Assembly (NCBI GenBank): GCA_017656505.1
Contig: JACDNU010000007.1
Coordinates: 1-64,000, forward strand
Length of the DNA stretch: 64,000 bases
Origin: Archaeoglobus sp.
GTDB taxonomy: Archaea > Halobacteriota > Archaeoglobi > Archaeoglobales > Archaeoglobaceae
Direction of reading: 5' to 3'
Shown: one piece after another, positions 9,154-16,929 of the stretch
How positions within the stretch are numbered: position 1 is the first letter of the stretch
Layout of the letters: every line of letters starts with the position of its first letter
Translations under genes and position numbers: made by a program
The notes under the pieces: generated by a model
The model's database searches: none
Seen by the model: only the letters and a program-made list of their open reading frames with translations
Told to the model about the DNA's origin: nothing

Positions 9154-9852
9154 CTAGCTGATATCCCCGCAAGCGCATAGAACCTCATTTACGGCGGAAA
9201 ATAAATCATCGAAACCATCTCCATTCTGAGCTGAGATCTCTATGGTTCTGTACCTGAGGGAGGTCAGGTTGTAAAAGGGAAGCAGATTTACCATAGCCTC
9301 CGAAAGAACACCCTCGCTCTTTTCAATTAGCCGTTCTATCTCGCTGTATGGGAGTGGTTTTTTGATATCCGTTTTGTTGAATACTGTTAGCGTTGGTATA
9401 GAGGTGCGAAGCGATACAACAGCGCTCTGAAATACTGCTGAAAGATAGTTTTCAGGTGTTTGGCAAAGGGAGGAGTCGATGAGGAATATGGCTACAGCAT
9501 TCCCCTTCAGCTTCTCGCTAAACCTCTCGCCGAAGTCGGTGTAAAGAAAGAGTTCGAGCTGTCCCGGGGTGTCGTAGAGGACGAAGTCATCTTCCAGGAT
9601 TAGATCGTGGATGTGTTTTCCGAGGATTTCTATTGATTTCAATAAAGCGCCATTTATCCCGAGCTTGAATTTCTCCATAACCTCCTCTGTCTTAACGAAC
9701 TCTCTGCAATCTGCATCGGCTTTGAAAATTGGTCTTGTTGCCGGATCGAGGTTAACCCTCCTTACGGAGTAGTTTGCCACCAAATATTCTCCGAAATTTT
9801 TAACGAGAGTGCTCTTCCCGCTGCCTGCGTGCCCCAGAATTAGGATGTTCAC
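9154..9852 (-). CDS. GPN-loop GTPase
   Basis: A 232-residue P-loop GTPase of the GPN family (archaeal homologue of human GPN1/XAB1, involved in eukaryotes in RNA polymerase II assembly). It has GHAGSGKST near residues 7-15, NLDPA after strand 2, DTPGQLELF as the G3 region, and NKTD as the G4 specificity motif. The signature Gly-Pro-Asn loop, which reaches across the dimer into the other active site, reads G-I-N-G here, so the proline is replaced by isoleucine. It stands alone on the minus strand. The cellular partner in archaea is not known. Confidence 0.9.
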   Translation of the reverse strand: MNILILGHAGSGKSTLVKNFGEYLVANYSVRRVNLDPATRPIFKADADCREFVKTEEVMEKFKLGINGALLKSIEILGKHIHDLILEDDFVLYDTPGQLELFLYTDFGERFSEKLKGNAVAIFLIDSSLCQTPENYLSAVFQSAVVSLRTSIPTLTVFNKTDIKKPLPYSEIERLIEKSEGVLSEAMVNLLPFYNLTSLRYRTIEISAQNGDGFDDLFSAVNEVLCACGDIS

Positions 9853-9930
9853 ACCTTTAGTAGGACTGTAGAATTAAAATATCTTCTGGGATTTTTCTGG
9901 GATTTTTTAAAAGCAGTCAACTTAGTTTCA

Positions 9931-9954
9931 TTTTAGGTCTCGTTTTAGGTCTCG
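9931..9954. repeat. 12-bp perfect tandem duplication across the hel308 stop codon
   Basis: TTTTAGGTCTCG occurs at 9931-9942 and again at 9943-9954. On the minus strand the second copy contains the last two codons and the TAA stop of hel308 (9945-9947), so the terminus Glu-Thr-stop is written twice. Confidence 0.93.
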
Positions 9955-12173
9955 ACTTTGTCAGCTTTTCCCGCTTTAAATTCAGTTTCCACCTCTCCAA
10001 TTATCTTTTCGGCGGTTTTTTTACCTATTATTGCCGGAAGCTTGTTTTTCTGAGTTAGGATATCCTTTCTGGTTTTAATTCCCGCAAGATAGAGCTTTCT
10101 TGCCCTGGCCCTACCGATACCTTTTACCTTTACGAGATCAATGAGGTCTTCTTTTATACCGTACTTTATTCTAGACTCCATTTTCATGAATAGGGATTGC
10201 TGCGGGTGGTTTATGAAGTTGGATATTCTTCTCAAGGAATGGATCAGCCATTCTCCTGTTTCAATTATCCTTCTCAAGTCTCCTGGCGAGATCCCGTATT
10301 TGTTGCAGATTGAATCTTCATCTTCCTCAGAAATCCAGTCGTAAATGCATAGAGCAGTTTTGAATTCTGCGAGAAATAATTCGTATTCTACTGAATAGGC
10401 CGATGGAAAGTACACAAGCTCATCTCTAAGCTCGTAAGCTTCATCCTCCACCCAGCCATCGGATTTTCTCAGGAAGAGGGTCTCCATGTCTGGAGAGTGG
10501 CAGACGAGATGCAAGGCTGCGATCTCGCTGAGACGATCGTAGCGGTAAAGGTTATCAACGAAGATAAAGCCGGTAAGCGGATCGATGTAGAGTTTGGAGA
10601 TTAGACTCCCGAGATGGGTTGCAACCAACCTTCCGTTCGTCAAACTCTCAAAAGTCCTAAAGCCGAATTCGTTCTTCTTTGCTTTATCCTCAAATCTTTC
10701 AAATCCCTCAATCATTTCAGCCTCTTCAATCCACTCGATGAAACCCCATTCCTCAAGCCTTCTTATAACTTTGTTCAGCTCTGAAATCGGAGATAGCTTG
10801 TTCTGGTGGAAGAAAAAGGTTTGAGAAAAGAACTCAATTATTTCGCTGAAGCTTTTGACAAATCCTTCGGCGATCAGCGATAAAGTGTGGAATCGGAGAT
10901 GGGTTTCAGCTCCTAATTTCGACTCAACGTTCTCAGGCTTACCGGCTATGAACCTCTCTAGGACTTTCTCCTTCTCCTTTTTGTTTTTTGCAATAAGGAT
11001 AGCCTCTCCCCTTGGATCGAGGCCCGGTCTTCCGGCTCTTCCGGCCATCTGCTTGTACTCCATAACTTTTATCGGCTGATTGCCAAATCCAGGCTCGAAA
11101 CGATGGTAGCTTTTAATTATAACTCTTCTTGCCGGAAGGTTCACTCCTGCTGCTAAAGTTGGGGTTGCAACCACAACCTTAATTTTACCCTCCTTGAAAG
11201 CTTTCTCAACAACCCTCCGCTGGGAATTAAGCAATCCAGCGTGGTGGAAAGCTGAGCCCAGCCTTATGCAGTCTGCCAATTTTTGACTCATTTCTCCTTC
11301 ATTCTCTTCGAGCACAAGTTTGGCAATCTCTTCGTTGGAGTCGATGAACTTCATTGTGAGCGATGAGATCTTTCTGGCGGTCGATTCTGCATTCCTTCTC
11401 GTGGAGTCGAAGATGAGAACTTGGCCCCCTTCTCTGAGGCAATCGAGGGTTAGAGCAGCGATATCTCCCTTACCAATCTTCTTTTGCTCAATCTCGCCAT
11501 CTGAAAATAGTTCGGTGATGCCATCGTGGTAAACCCCTTCGTAAAGCTTTGTTGGCCTCCACTCGGAAGTGTAAAGCTTGGCTTTTAACCATTCGGCTAT
11601 CTCTTCAGCGTTGGGTATCGTTGCAGATAAAGCGAGGATTCTTATATCCGGATTGAGCTTCCAGAACTTCCCGATCAGGATTTCGAGCACCGGACCTCTT
11701 TTTCCTGAGTCTAGCAGATGAATTTCATCGACGACTAAGCAGGTTATCTCTTTTATCCACCCTGCTCCGTTTCTGAGGATGGAATCCGCTTTTTCCGAGG
11801 TTGTGATTATGATATCGCTACCGCCAAGCCACTCATCTTTGGATTCGAAATCGCCTATCGAGTACGCAACCTTTACTCCTATTTTCTCCCACCTCTGGAA
11901 TTCTTCGTATTTCTCCACTGCCAAAGCTCTCAAAGGAACGATGTAGAGACATTTTCCAGCATTCATGATCTCCTTCAGCATTGCAAGCTCCGCAAGAAGG
12001 GTTTTCCCGCTGGCGGTTGGGATAGCAATAACGAAATTTTCGTCAGAGAATAATCCAGCCTCAACAGCCTCCTTTTGAGGGGGAAAGAGCTCTTCTATTC
12101 CGCTGTTTTTGAGGATTTTCACAGCATGAGGCGTTATGAATGACTCAAGTTCCTCAACTTTCACATCAAGCAT
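9945..12173 (-). CDS. hel308: ATP-dependent DNA helicase Hel308
   Basis: An SF2 helicase of about 742 residues that acts at stalled replication forks. Visible motifs: PTASGKT (I), PLRAL (Ia), TTSEK, DEIHLLD (II), LSAT (III), ATPTLAAGVNLPARRV, QMAGRAGRPG (VI), and a C-terminal helix-hairpin-helix (LVKVKGIGRARARKLYLAGI). I place the start at ATG 12173 (MLDVKVEEL), which lines up with the Archaeoglobus fulgidus Hel308 N-terminus (MKVEEL). The frame stays open to TTG 12338, but that extension would overlap the promoter side of the divergent HEPN gene. The stop codon lies in a perfect 12-bp tandem duplication. Confidence 0.93.
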   Translation of the reverse strand: MLDVKVEELESFITPHAVKILKNSGIEELFPPQKEAVEAGLFSDENFVIAIPTASGKTLLAELAMLKEIMNAGKCLYIVPLRALAVEKYEEFQRWEKIGVKVAYSIGDFESKDEWLGGSDIIITTSEKADSILRNGAGWIKEITCLVVDEIHLLDSGKRGPVLEILIGKFWKLNPDIRILALSATIPNAEEIAEWLKAKLYTSEWRPTKLYEGVYHDGITELFSDGEIEQKKIGKGDIAALTLDCLREGGQVLIFDSTRRNAESTARKISSLTMKFIDSNEEIAKLVLEENEGEMSQKLADCIRLGSAFHHAGLLNSQRRVVEKAFKEGKIKVVVATPTLAAGVNLPARRVIIKSYHRFEPGFGNQPIKVMEYKQMAGRAGRPGLDPRGEAILIAKNKKEKEKVLERFIAGKPENVESKLGAETHLRFHTLSLIAEGFVKSFSEIIEFFSQTFFFHQNKLSPISELNKVIRRLEEWGFIEWIEEAEMIEGFERFEDKAKKNEFGFRTFESLTNGRLVATHLGSLISKLYIDPLTGFIFVDNLYRYDRLSEIAALHLVCHSPDMETLFLRKSDGWVEDEAYELRDELVYFPSAYSVEYELFLAEFKTALCIYDWISEEDEDSICNKYGISPGDLRRIIETGEWLIHSLRRISNFINHPQQSLFMKMESRIKYGIKEDLIDLVKVKGIGRARARKLYLAGIKTRKDILTQKNKLPAIIGKKTAEKIIGEVETEFKAGKADKVET

Positions 12174-12337
12174 TCGGCTGGAATTAATAAAGCCTTTTGG
12201 GGTTTTGTGAAATTGGCTCATGTACTTAATGTTATTTGGTGAAAACCTTGCTAGAAACGTATTCAATTCATCAAAACTCAATTTACCGCATTCGACGATC
12301 AGATAGCTTTTTATTTTTAAATTCCAATTTTTCGACA

Positions 12338-12718
12338 ATGAAAGAGGAAGTTGAAATGCTCAGGGGGAGGGCAAGTAAGTTTGAGAGGGATGCTAAATTT
12401 GATTTCGATCATTCCGATTTTGATTTGGCTATGTTTCACATTGAGCAGGCCTTTCAGCTAAATCTAAAAGCTAAACTTTTGGACTTAGAGGGTTTTTTTG
12501 ATAGGACTCATAGCCTGAGAAAGCTGCTAGAACATTTAATAAAAATTGATTTTAAATCTGAAGAACTGAAATCGTTTATAGCGAGATACAGGTATGTTTT
12601 GAGAAACTTGGAAAGAGCTTACATAACATCGAGATATCTCTACGATGAATTTTTCGAGGAGGAGGTTGCTGAATCCTTCCGTGCCTTGGACGATCTTAAA
12701 AAGTTGTTGTGGGGTTAA
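12338..12718 (+). CDS. HEPN-domain protein (toxin partner of MNT)
   Basis: A 126-residue helical protein. The pattern AMFHIEQAFQLNLKAKL near residues 30-45, RTHSLRKLLEHL, then RNLERAYITSRYLYDE near the end fits HEPN domains, which in HEPN/MNT pairs act as ribonuclease-type toxins. The start at ATG 12338 follows the opening of the HEPN fold; the frame continues upstream to 12236, but those residues look non-homologous and overlap the Hel308 side. The nucleotidyltransferase partner follows 56 nt downstream. The 3' end holds an AAAAAGTTGG repeat. The toxin role is inferred from family and pairing. Confidence 0.75.
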   Translation: MKEEVEMLRGRASKFERDAKFDFDHSDFDLAMFHIEQAFQLNLKAKLLDLEGFFDRTHSLRKLLEHLIKIDFKSEELKSFIARYRYVLRNLERAYITSRYLYDEFFEEEVAESFRALDDLKKLLWG

Positions 12719-12774
12719 AAAGTTGGAAAAAAGTTGGAAAAGGCTTAGAATTGAGAGAAATGGGGAGAGGTGGA

Positions 12775-13089
12775 ATGGGATACACTGAGCGAATTGTGTA
12801 TTTTCAAAATTACTTAGAGTTTGGGAAGAAAATAAAAGAGATGGTAAATGAGATAGTAAAGGCAAGAGTTTTTATTTTTGGTTCGGTTGTTAGGGGTGAC
12901 TTTTCTCCGGGCTTAAGCGACATTGATGTTGCGATCGTTTCGGATGCATTTGAAAACCGAGATCTGAAGCTTGCTGTTCTCGATAGGCTTTTGGACGAAT
13001 TCTTCTTTTCGCCATTTGAATTCCACGTCCTGACGGAAAAACAGTGGAGGTTCTACAGCAGGTTTATAGATGAATTTACTGAAATCTGA
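12775..13089 (+). CDS. MNT-type minimal nucleotidyltransferase (antitoxin partner of HEPN)
   Basis: About 104 residues from ATG 12775, chosen because GGGAGAGG lies just upstream; the frame opens earlier at 12709. The nucleotidyltransferase signature is present: GSVVRG followed by SDIDVAI, giving the GSx(n)DxD catalytic pair, with FEFHVL as the third-strand region. In HEPN/MNT systems this protein modifies the HEPN toxin and neutralises it. The pair lies at the edge of an AT-rich island with other toxin-antitoxin genes. Confidence 0.82.
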   Translation: MGYTERIVYFQNYLEFGKKIKEMVNEIVKARVFIFGSVVRGDFSPGLSDIDVAIVSDAFENRDLKLAVLDRLLDEFFFSPFEFHVLTEKQWRFYSRFIDEFTEI

Positions 13090-13182
13090 GGGCAAATTTA
13101 TGGAAATAAGTGGTCCAAAGTTAGGTTCTTCCACAACCATGTAATTTCTTACATTCAAGCCTATCAGTCAACCTCCCGAAAA

Positions 13183-13190
13183 TATTTTAA
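13183..13190 (+). promoter_or_regulatory. TATA box of tRNA-Thr
   Basis: CGAAAATATTTTAAT ends about 35 nt before the mature tRNA, with a purine-rich BRE-like CGAAA. The same AAATATTTTAA core precedes the tRNA-Ala gene in this window. Confidence 0.65.
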
Positions 13191-13226
13191 TCCGTCTAAT
13201 TTGAGTGATTAAGGAACATCAAAGAT

Positions 13227-13299
13227 GCCACGGTAGCTCAGCCGGCAGAGCGCGTGCTTGGTAAGCACGAGGTCGCGGGTTCGATTCCCGCCCGTGGCT
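13227..13299 (+). tRNA. tRNA-Thr (anticodon GGT)
   Basis: A 73-nt cloverleaf. The acceptor arm GCCACGG pairs with CCGTGGC, the anticodon arm CGTGC-TTGGTAA-GCACG gives anticodon GGT, and the T arm GCGGG-TTCGATT-CCCGC is complete. There is no intron and no encoded CCA. A T-rich stretch follows. Note that thrS lies elsewhere in this window. Confidence 0.96.
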
Positions 13300-13365
13300 T
13301 TTCTTTATTGATAGTACCACATTATACTCTGCTTATATAAATGGGGAAAACTCTGGAAACTTTAT

Positions 13366-13776
13366 TTACGGAAAATAGTAATCATTAGCTTCTTTAACGC
13401 TATTAAATTGTCTGATTATGCCTTCCTTCCTTATCTCTAAAATTTTGAAATTTGGTGGGTTTTTTTCATAAAGGTAGTTCAGTATTTCTTCCCGTAGAAA
13501 CCATTCACCTTGAACCGCATTGCAGTAAGGACAAACGTTTGCGTAATATCCCTCTTTGACAATTAAGGTTTTACGGTAATGTATGTTGGCCCCCAATGAA
13601 CGAAGATGTTTGAGTAACCAATCTGGAAGTTTTTGTGTCCAAAGTTCTCCTTCTTCTCCAGGAACAAAACTCCAACCTTCAACATTGAGGGCAACTATAA
13701 CATCTTTTTTGCATTTCCAACATTTTCTCTGCCAGAGAGCATAGTAAAAAGTTAGTTTATTTAAATTATGGTTCAT
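13366..13776 (-). CDS. Hypothetical zinc-ribbon protein
   Basis: About 136 residues from ATG 13776 (the frame opens 12 nt earlier at a GTG). Two cysteine knuckles, CWKC near residue 20 and CPYC near residue 85, could form one zinc-binding site. The space between them holds an aromatic-rich segment (GWSFVPGEEGELW). I do not recognise the family. It lies in the AT-rich accessory island and may be acquired; an ATAAAATATA box sits directly upstream. Confidence 0.55.
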   Translation of the reverse strand: MNHNLNKLTFYYALWQRKCWKCKKDVIVALNVEGWSFVPGEEGELWTQKLPDWLLKHLRSLGANIHYRKTLIVKEGYYANVCPYCNAVQGEWFLREEILNYLYEKNPPNFKILEIRKEGIIRQFNSVKEANDYYFP

Positions 13777-14060
13777 AGCTAAACACACCCTATATTTTAT
13801 CTCTGTCTCTCCTAAGTTTTAAATTATGTTTTTGGATTATTGATTTTTTGATTCCTTTTAAAATAGGGATTCACTCAATATAACGATATTCATCGAACTG
13901 TTTACTTCAACTATTTTCTTGTTCGTCCAAACTGGAGATATCAATATGGGTGTTTTTTGCAAATCAAAATGACCGTTTTAAGCTGGTGGAAGTGGTTGTA
14001 GTCTTACAATTCCTCTATAGATGGGACTGTTTGCTGGGGCATCACTTTCTGCTTCGGCAA
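13777..14060. other. AT-rich intergenic region, no gene seen
   Basis: Many stop codons in all frames and no tRNA or clear RNA fold. A segment near 14000-14040 (GTTGTAGTCTTACAATTCC, then TCTATAGATGGGACT) looks a little like a degenerate CRISPR-type repeat but occurs once only. Confidence 0.5.
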
Positions 14061-14071
14061 AGTTTTAAATT
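14061..14071 (+). promoter_or_regulatory. TATA box of relBE-type pair
   Basis: AGTTTTAAATT is centred about 28 nt before the ATG at 14095, the spacing of an archaeal TATA box for a leaderless mRNA. No Shine-Dalgarno is visible before that ATG. Confidence 0.6.
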
Positions 14072-14094
14072 TTCTCAATACAGATAAAGACTCA

Positions 14095-14316
14095 ATGAGC
14101 ACAGATGTCGAGCTTTTGAAAGCCATTTATGAGGAACTTAAAGTAATAAAAGAAGAATTGAAAAGACTGAACAGTAAGATAGAGCTTATAGAGGCGGGAT
14201 TAATTCAAGAGGAAAAGATTAGCGAAGAAGAAGCAAAAGAGCTTGACAGGCTTGCTGAGGAAACGAGAAAAGATGGAATTCCATGGGAGAAACTTAAAGC
14301 TGAGCTTGATTTATGA
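14095..14316 (+). CDS. Antitoxin of a RelE/ParE-type pair
   Basis: A 73-residue acidic, mostly helical protein. The N-terminal half is a heptad-rich coiled coil (ELLKAIYEELKVIKEELKRL), and the C-terminus ends in GIPWEKLKAELDL, a short motif common at the end of antitoxins that dock onto RelE-like toxins. It overlaps the toxin gene by 4 nt (ATGA), typical of translational coupling. Its identity as antitoxin rests on size, charge and position. Confidence 0.75.
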   Translation: MSTDVELLKAIYEELKVIKEELKRLNSKIELIEAGLIQEEKISEEEAKELDRLAEETRKDGIPWEKLKAELDL

Positions 14317-14579
14317 GCTACGAAATTCTTATTCATCCGAGAGTTGCAAAAACGATTGGAGATTTGCCAAAAGCTCACAAGGTTAGACTGTCTGAATTTA
14401 TAGGTGTTCTTAAGGATAATCCTGTTCCTTTCAAAAAATTTGATATAAAGAAGCTTAAAGGGCAGAGAGATAGATTTAGGGTTCGCTTGGGCGATTTCAG
14501 GTTAACTTACGAGGTTGACAAAAAAGAGAGGCTCGTTATGCTTTTGAAGCTTGAAAGGCGAGGGGGTGCGTATAAGTGA
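14313..14579 (+). CDS. relE: RelE/ParE-family toxin
   Basis: An 88-residue basic protein with the RelE fold pattern: YEILIHPRVAKTIGDLP at the N-terminus, then DIKKLKG, FRVRLGDFRLTYEVD and a hydrophobic last strand LVMLLKLERR. RelE toxins cleave mRNA on the ribosome, while ParE members target gyrase. The GDFRLTYEV core matches archaeal RelE-like proteins, but the target is inferred. It forms an operon with the upstream antitoxin. Confidence 0.88.
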   Translation: MSYEILIHPRVAKTIGDLPKAHKVRLSEFIGVLKDNPVPFKKFDIKKLKGQRDRFRVRLGDFRLTYEVDKKERLVMLLKLERRGGAYK

Positions 14580-14623
14580 AAGGAAAAATAGTTAAGTGGG
14601 TTAGAACTAAATTATGAGGTGTA

Positions 14624-15271
14624 ATGGAAATGGATTTCCAAATTATAGGTTACGTTATTAGCGCTTCACCAGGACTCGCATCATTATACCTATACTGGAA
14701 AAAATTAAAAAAAGAAGAGCCAAAAGTTGATTTTAAAGTAGTGGAAGGTTGTTTTAAAATTGAAAAAAAGGACAAAGGTAAAGACGATTTGATTCTTACT
14801 ATGAAGATTTTATTTGAGAACAGAGGTAACGCGTCTGGCTCTATTACTGATTTAGTTGTATTTATTAGATATTCAGAGGAGGCTGTAAAGATGTATCCAT
14901 TTGTGCTTGGAATGATTAACAGTGAATTGGTAGTTTCAGAAAGACCCACCGATTATTTAGATGTCTTTCCCATCGAAATCGGACCATATGGCTCAAAACT
15001 TATTGAATTAAAACTAATTTTCGAGAATATATATCCAGATTTTTTAGATAGGTGTTATATGCCTCTGAACCTCAAAAACCCTAAAAAGTGGGAATGGAGT
15101 GACTTGCCTGTCCTATTCAAAATGGTTGCTAACACTACAGTCGGAAATATTAAAAAAGACGTTTGTTTGTTCAGGGAGGATTTACCAGAGAGCAAAAAAG
15201 TTAGGGGCACATTGGATGTTTTAGAGCACTCTAAGATCATTCAAGAATTTACTCCGAAAATAGAATTTTAG
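14624..15271 (+). CDS. Hypothetical membrane-anchored protein
   Basis: A 215-residue protein (ATG 14624 or 14630). One hydrophobic helix near residues 6-24 (IIGYVISASPGLASLYLYW) is followed by a lysine-rich stretch and a soluble, beta-rich domain, so the bulk probably faces the cytoplasm or is anchored at the membrane. I do not recognise the family. Base composition is AT-rich, like the rest of the 13-16 kb island. Confidence 0.55.
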   Translation: MEMDFQIIGYVISASPGLASLYLYWKKLKKEEPKVDFKVVEGCFKIEKKDKGKDDLILTMKILFENRGNASGSITDLVVFIRYSEEAVKMYPFVLGMINSELVVSERPTDYLDVFPIEIGPYGSKLIELKLIFENIYPDFLDRCYMPLNLKNPKKWEWSDLPVLFKMVANTTVGNIKKDVCLFREDLPESKKVRGTLDVLEHSKIIQEFTPKIEF

Positions 15272-15310
15272 TTAAAGAGGTGAAGAATTGGAGAGTGGGT
15301 TAGAATATAA

Positions 15311-15418
15311 AGAAACACAATCAGCAAAATTCCAGAAGAGTGGGAGGTTGTTAGACTTAGGAGTATTGCTGAGATTATAATGGGACAAGCACCTCCATCT
15401 TCTACCTATAATAAATAA
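15311..15418 (+). pseudogene. hsdS: Remnant of type I restriction specificity subunit (hsdS)
   Basis: A 36-codon fragment translating to IPEEWEVVRLRSIAEI and then MGQAPPSSTYNK followed by stop. This is the start of a target-recognition domain of HsdS proteins (consensus IPEEWEV.RLGDI, then G.SPPS.TYN). A stop lies directly upstream (15308-15310) and there is no start codon or remainder of the gene. It appears to be the debris of a lost type I restriction-modification system. Confidence 0.8.
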
Positions 15419-15430
15419 GATAAGGATTAA

Positions 15431-15819
15431 GAGAGGTTTGATGAACAATTTGCTGGCTTGGAGGAGGGTGAAAGTTTGAGGCTAAAGTAAGAGAACAAAT
15501 TAAAAAACTTGAGGAATTTGCTAATTTTGTTATTGAGCTTTTAAAAACTTCAGAAACGATTGATGAGCGTGCATTGTTAGGAATAGAAGCAGAATTCACA
15601 AAATTAAAAGTTTTCATATTTACGAGTTTTACACCTGCGGAGATTGACATGAATCCTGAAATCATGCAGGAGATTTCGCTGATAGAGGCAAAACTAAGGT
15701 CTGCTTTAGAGTTAGCCAGGGCTAAACACCGAACTCAAATTGAGCGTGAGAAAACATCTATCTTAAAGGAAATCATTGAGATGGTAAGTAAACTAATTGA
15801 AAAACTCAGATTAAGTTAG
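15431..15819 (+). pseudogene. Decayed or frameshifted coiled-coil ORF
   Basis: Reading from 15431 gives ERFDEQFAGLEEGESLRLK and a stop. One frame over, from about 15472, gives EAKVREQIKKLEEFANFVI and continues open to 15819. The junction looks like a frameshift in one original gene. The open part has no ATG, GTG or TTG until TTG 15574, leaving an 81-residue piece of mostly charged helix. It directly follows the hsdS fragment in the same frame. Function unknown; it may still be translated from 15574 or ATG 15649. Confidence 0.5.
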
Positions 15820-15925
15820 TTTAACACTTTAACGAGTAGAGATAGGAAAACATACTCAAAATCATTCTATACAATCTTTATACAACCTTAAATCTTTTTG
15901 CGATGTGCATAAGAAATTCAAAAAT

Positions 15926-15950
15926 TTTTAAATACGTATACGAATACATA
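15926..15950 (+). promoter_or_regulatory. Promoter/operator of vapBC
   Basis: TTTTTAAATA is placed about 27 nt before the ATG at 15956, fitting a leaderless mRNA. It is followed by ATACGTATACGAATACATA, with the palindrome ATACGTAT and repeated ATACG/ATACA words. Ribbon-helix-helix antitoxins usually bind such words to repress their own operon. Confidence 0.5.
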
Positions 15951-15955
15951 TAATT

Positions 15956-16204
15956 ATGAAGGTTGTTCCAGTGAGACTGGATGATCAAAAAATAAAAGCG
16001 TTGGATATACTTGTTAAAGCTGGGATATATAAAAACAGGAGCGATGCTTTGAGAAGAATAATAGAGAATGGAATGGAGAAAGTTGAAACCGAGATTGAGT
16101 ATCTTAAGAAAATTGATGAGATTGTTGACAGAATAATAGATTCTGAGATCGACTTTGGAGGGATGTTGAGAAAATCGGTAGATGAGGGGAGAGATAGATG
16201 GTAG
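15956..16204 (+). CDS. vapB: Ribbon-helix-helix antitoxin (VapB, CopG type)
   Basis: An 82-residue protein. The N-terminus VPVRLDDQKIKALDILVKAG, then YKNRSDALRRIIENG, is a textbook ribbon-helix-helix DNA-binding domain (first about 45 residues). The rest is an acidic helix that should wrap the toxin. It overlaps the PIN toxin gene by 7 nt. Autoregulation is likely given the repeat words at the promoter. Confidence 0.88.
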   Translation: MKVVPVRLDDQKIKALDILVKAGIYKNRSDALRRIIENGMEKVETEIEYLKKIDEIVDRIIDSEIDFGGMLRKSVDEGRDRW

Positions 16205-16689
16205 TATACATCGATACGAGCGTGATAGTATCGGCCGTCGATAAGGGGGATAAGAGAAATAAGGAAGCCGATAAGTTCCTCTTGAGAGAGAAAGATAAGG
16301 TAATCTCTCCTCTCGTACTTGTTGAAATCTTCTCAGTAGTTTCAAGGAATTATGATAAGTTAGTGTCTGCATTCGAGGTAGACATCAGTAAAGATGACTT
16401 GCCTGCGGTAATTGCAAGATTGAGTGTGAGAAAATACGGGTTAAATCTTTTCCATATTTCAGATAAAGATCTCACAATTTTTGGAGAGGTTCCAGCCGAG
16501 ATCAAGCTTGCTTTCATGCTTGCACCTAAATTAAAGCTTAGAACTTTGGATTTACTTCACTTAAGTTATGCTTGGAATTTCAAATTGAGTGGATATAATG
16601 TTGATGAATTTGCAACCTTTGATGACGAAATTTTGAGGAAAGGCGGTAGGATAGAAGAGTTAACTGGCATAAGAGTGATTGAACCCTAA
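16198..16689 (+). CDS. vapC: PIN-domain ribonuclease toxin (VapC)
   Basis: A 163-residue PIN-domain protein. The acidic metal-binding residues can be placed: Asp in YIDTSV near residue 6, Glu in LVLVEIFS near residue 45, Asp in LRTLDLLHL near residue 120, and Asp in FATFDDEIL. PIN toxins cleave RNA (tRNA or rRNA) with Mg2+. It forms a VapBC pair with the overlapping upstream antitoxin. Confidence 0.9.
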   Translation: MVVYIDTSVIVSAVDKGDKRNKEADKFLLREKDKVISPLVLVEIFSVVSRNYDKLVSAFEVDISKDDLPAVIARLSVRKYGLNLFHISDKDLTIFGEVPAEIKLAFMLAPKLKLRTLDLLHLSYAWNFKLSGYNVDEFATFDDEILRKGGRIEELTGIRVIEP

Positions 16690-16929
16690 TCTACTTCAGC
16701 GCTTTTTAGCTAAGTTGGCGTTACCATAATCTCCTCTCTTAATCCACTTGTAATGATTAAAAAAATGAAGAATTTATGCTGAGAAAAAAGTTTTAATCAG
16801 TTGCTGAAATTGAAAAAGGGCTTTAATAGAAATATGAACATTCAAGAGGCAGATGGATAATTTATTAGAATTAGAATTCACTACTATCGACCTAAAATCC
16901 GTTCCCTCTTATGGTTATACCCACTATAC

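Noticed and set aside
12174-12338. N-terminal extension of Hel308 to TTG 12338
   Set aside because: Known Hel308 proteins start at the MKVEEL-equivalent, and the extension would use a TTG and abut the HEPN start.
14000-14040. Possible CRISPR repeat (GTTGTAGTCTTACAATTCC...)
   Set aside because: It occurs once; there is no second copy, spacer spacing or cas gene in the window.
15878-16372. 164-codon minus-strand frame over vapB/vapC
   Set aside because: It is antisense to a well-supported VapBC pair, and its Tyr/Ser-rich sequence is typical of reverse reading.
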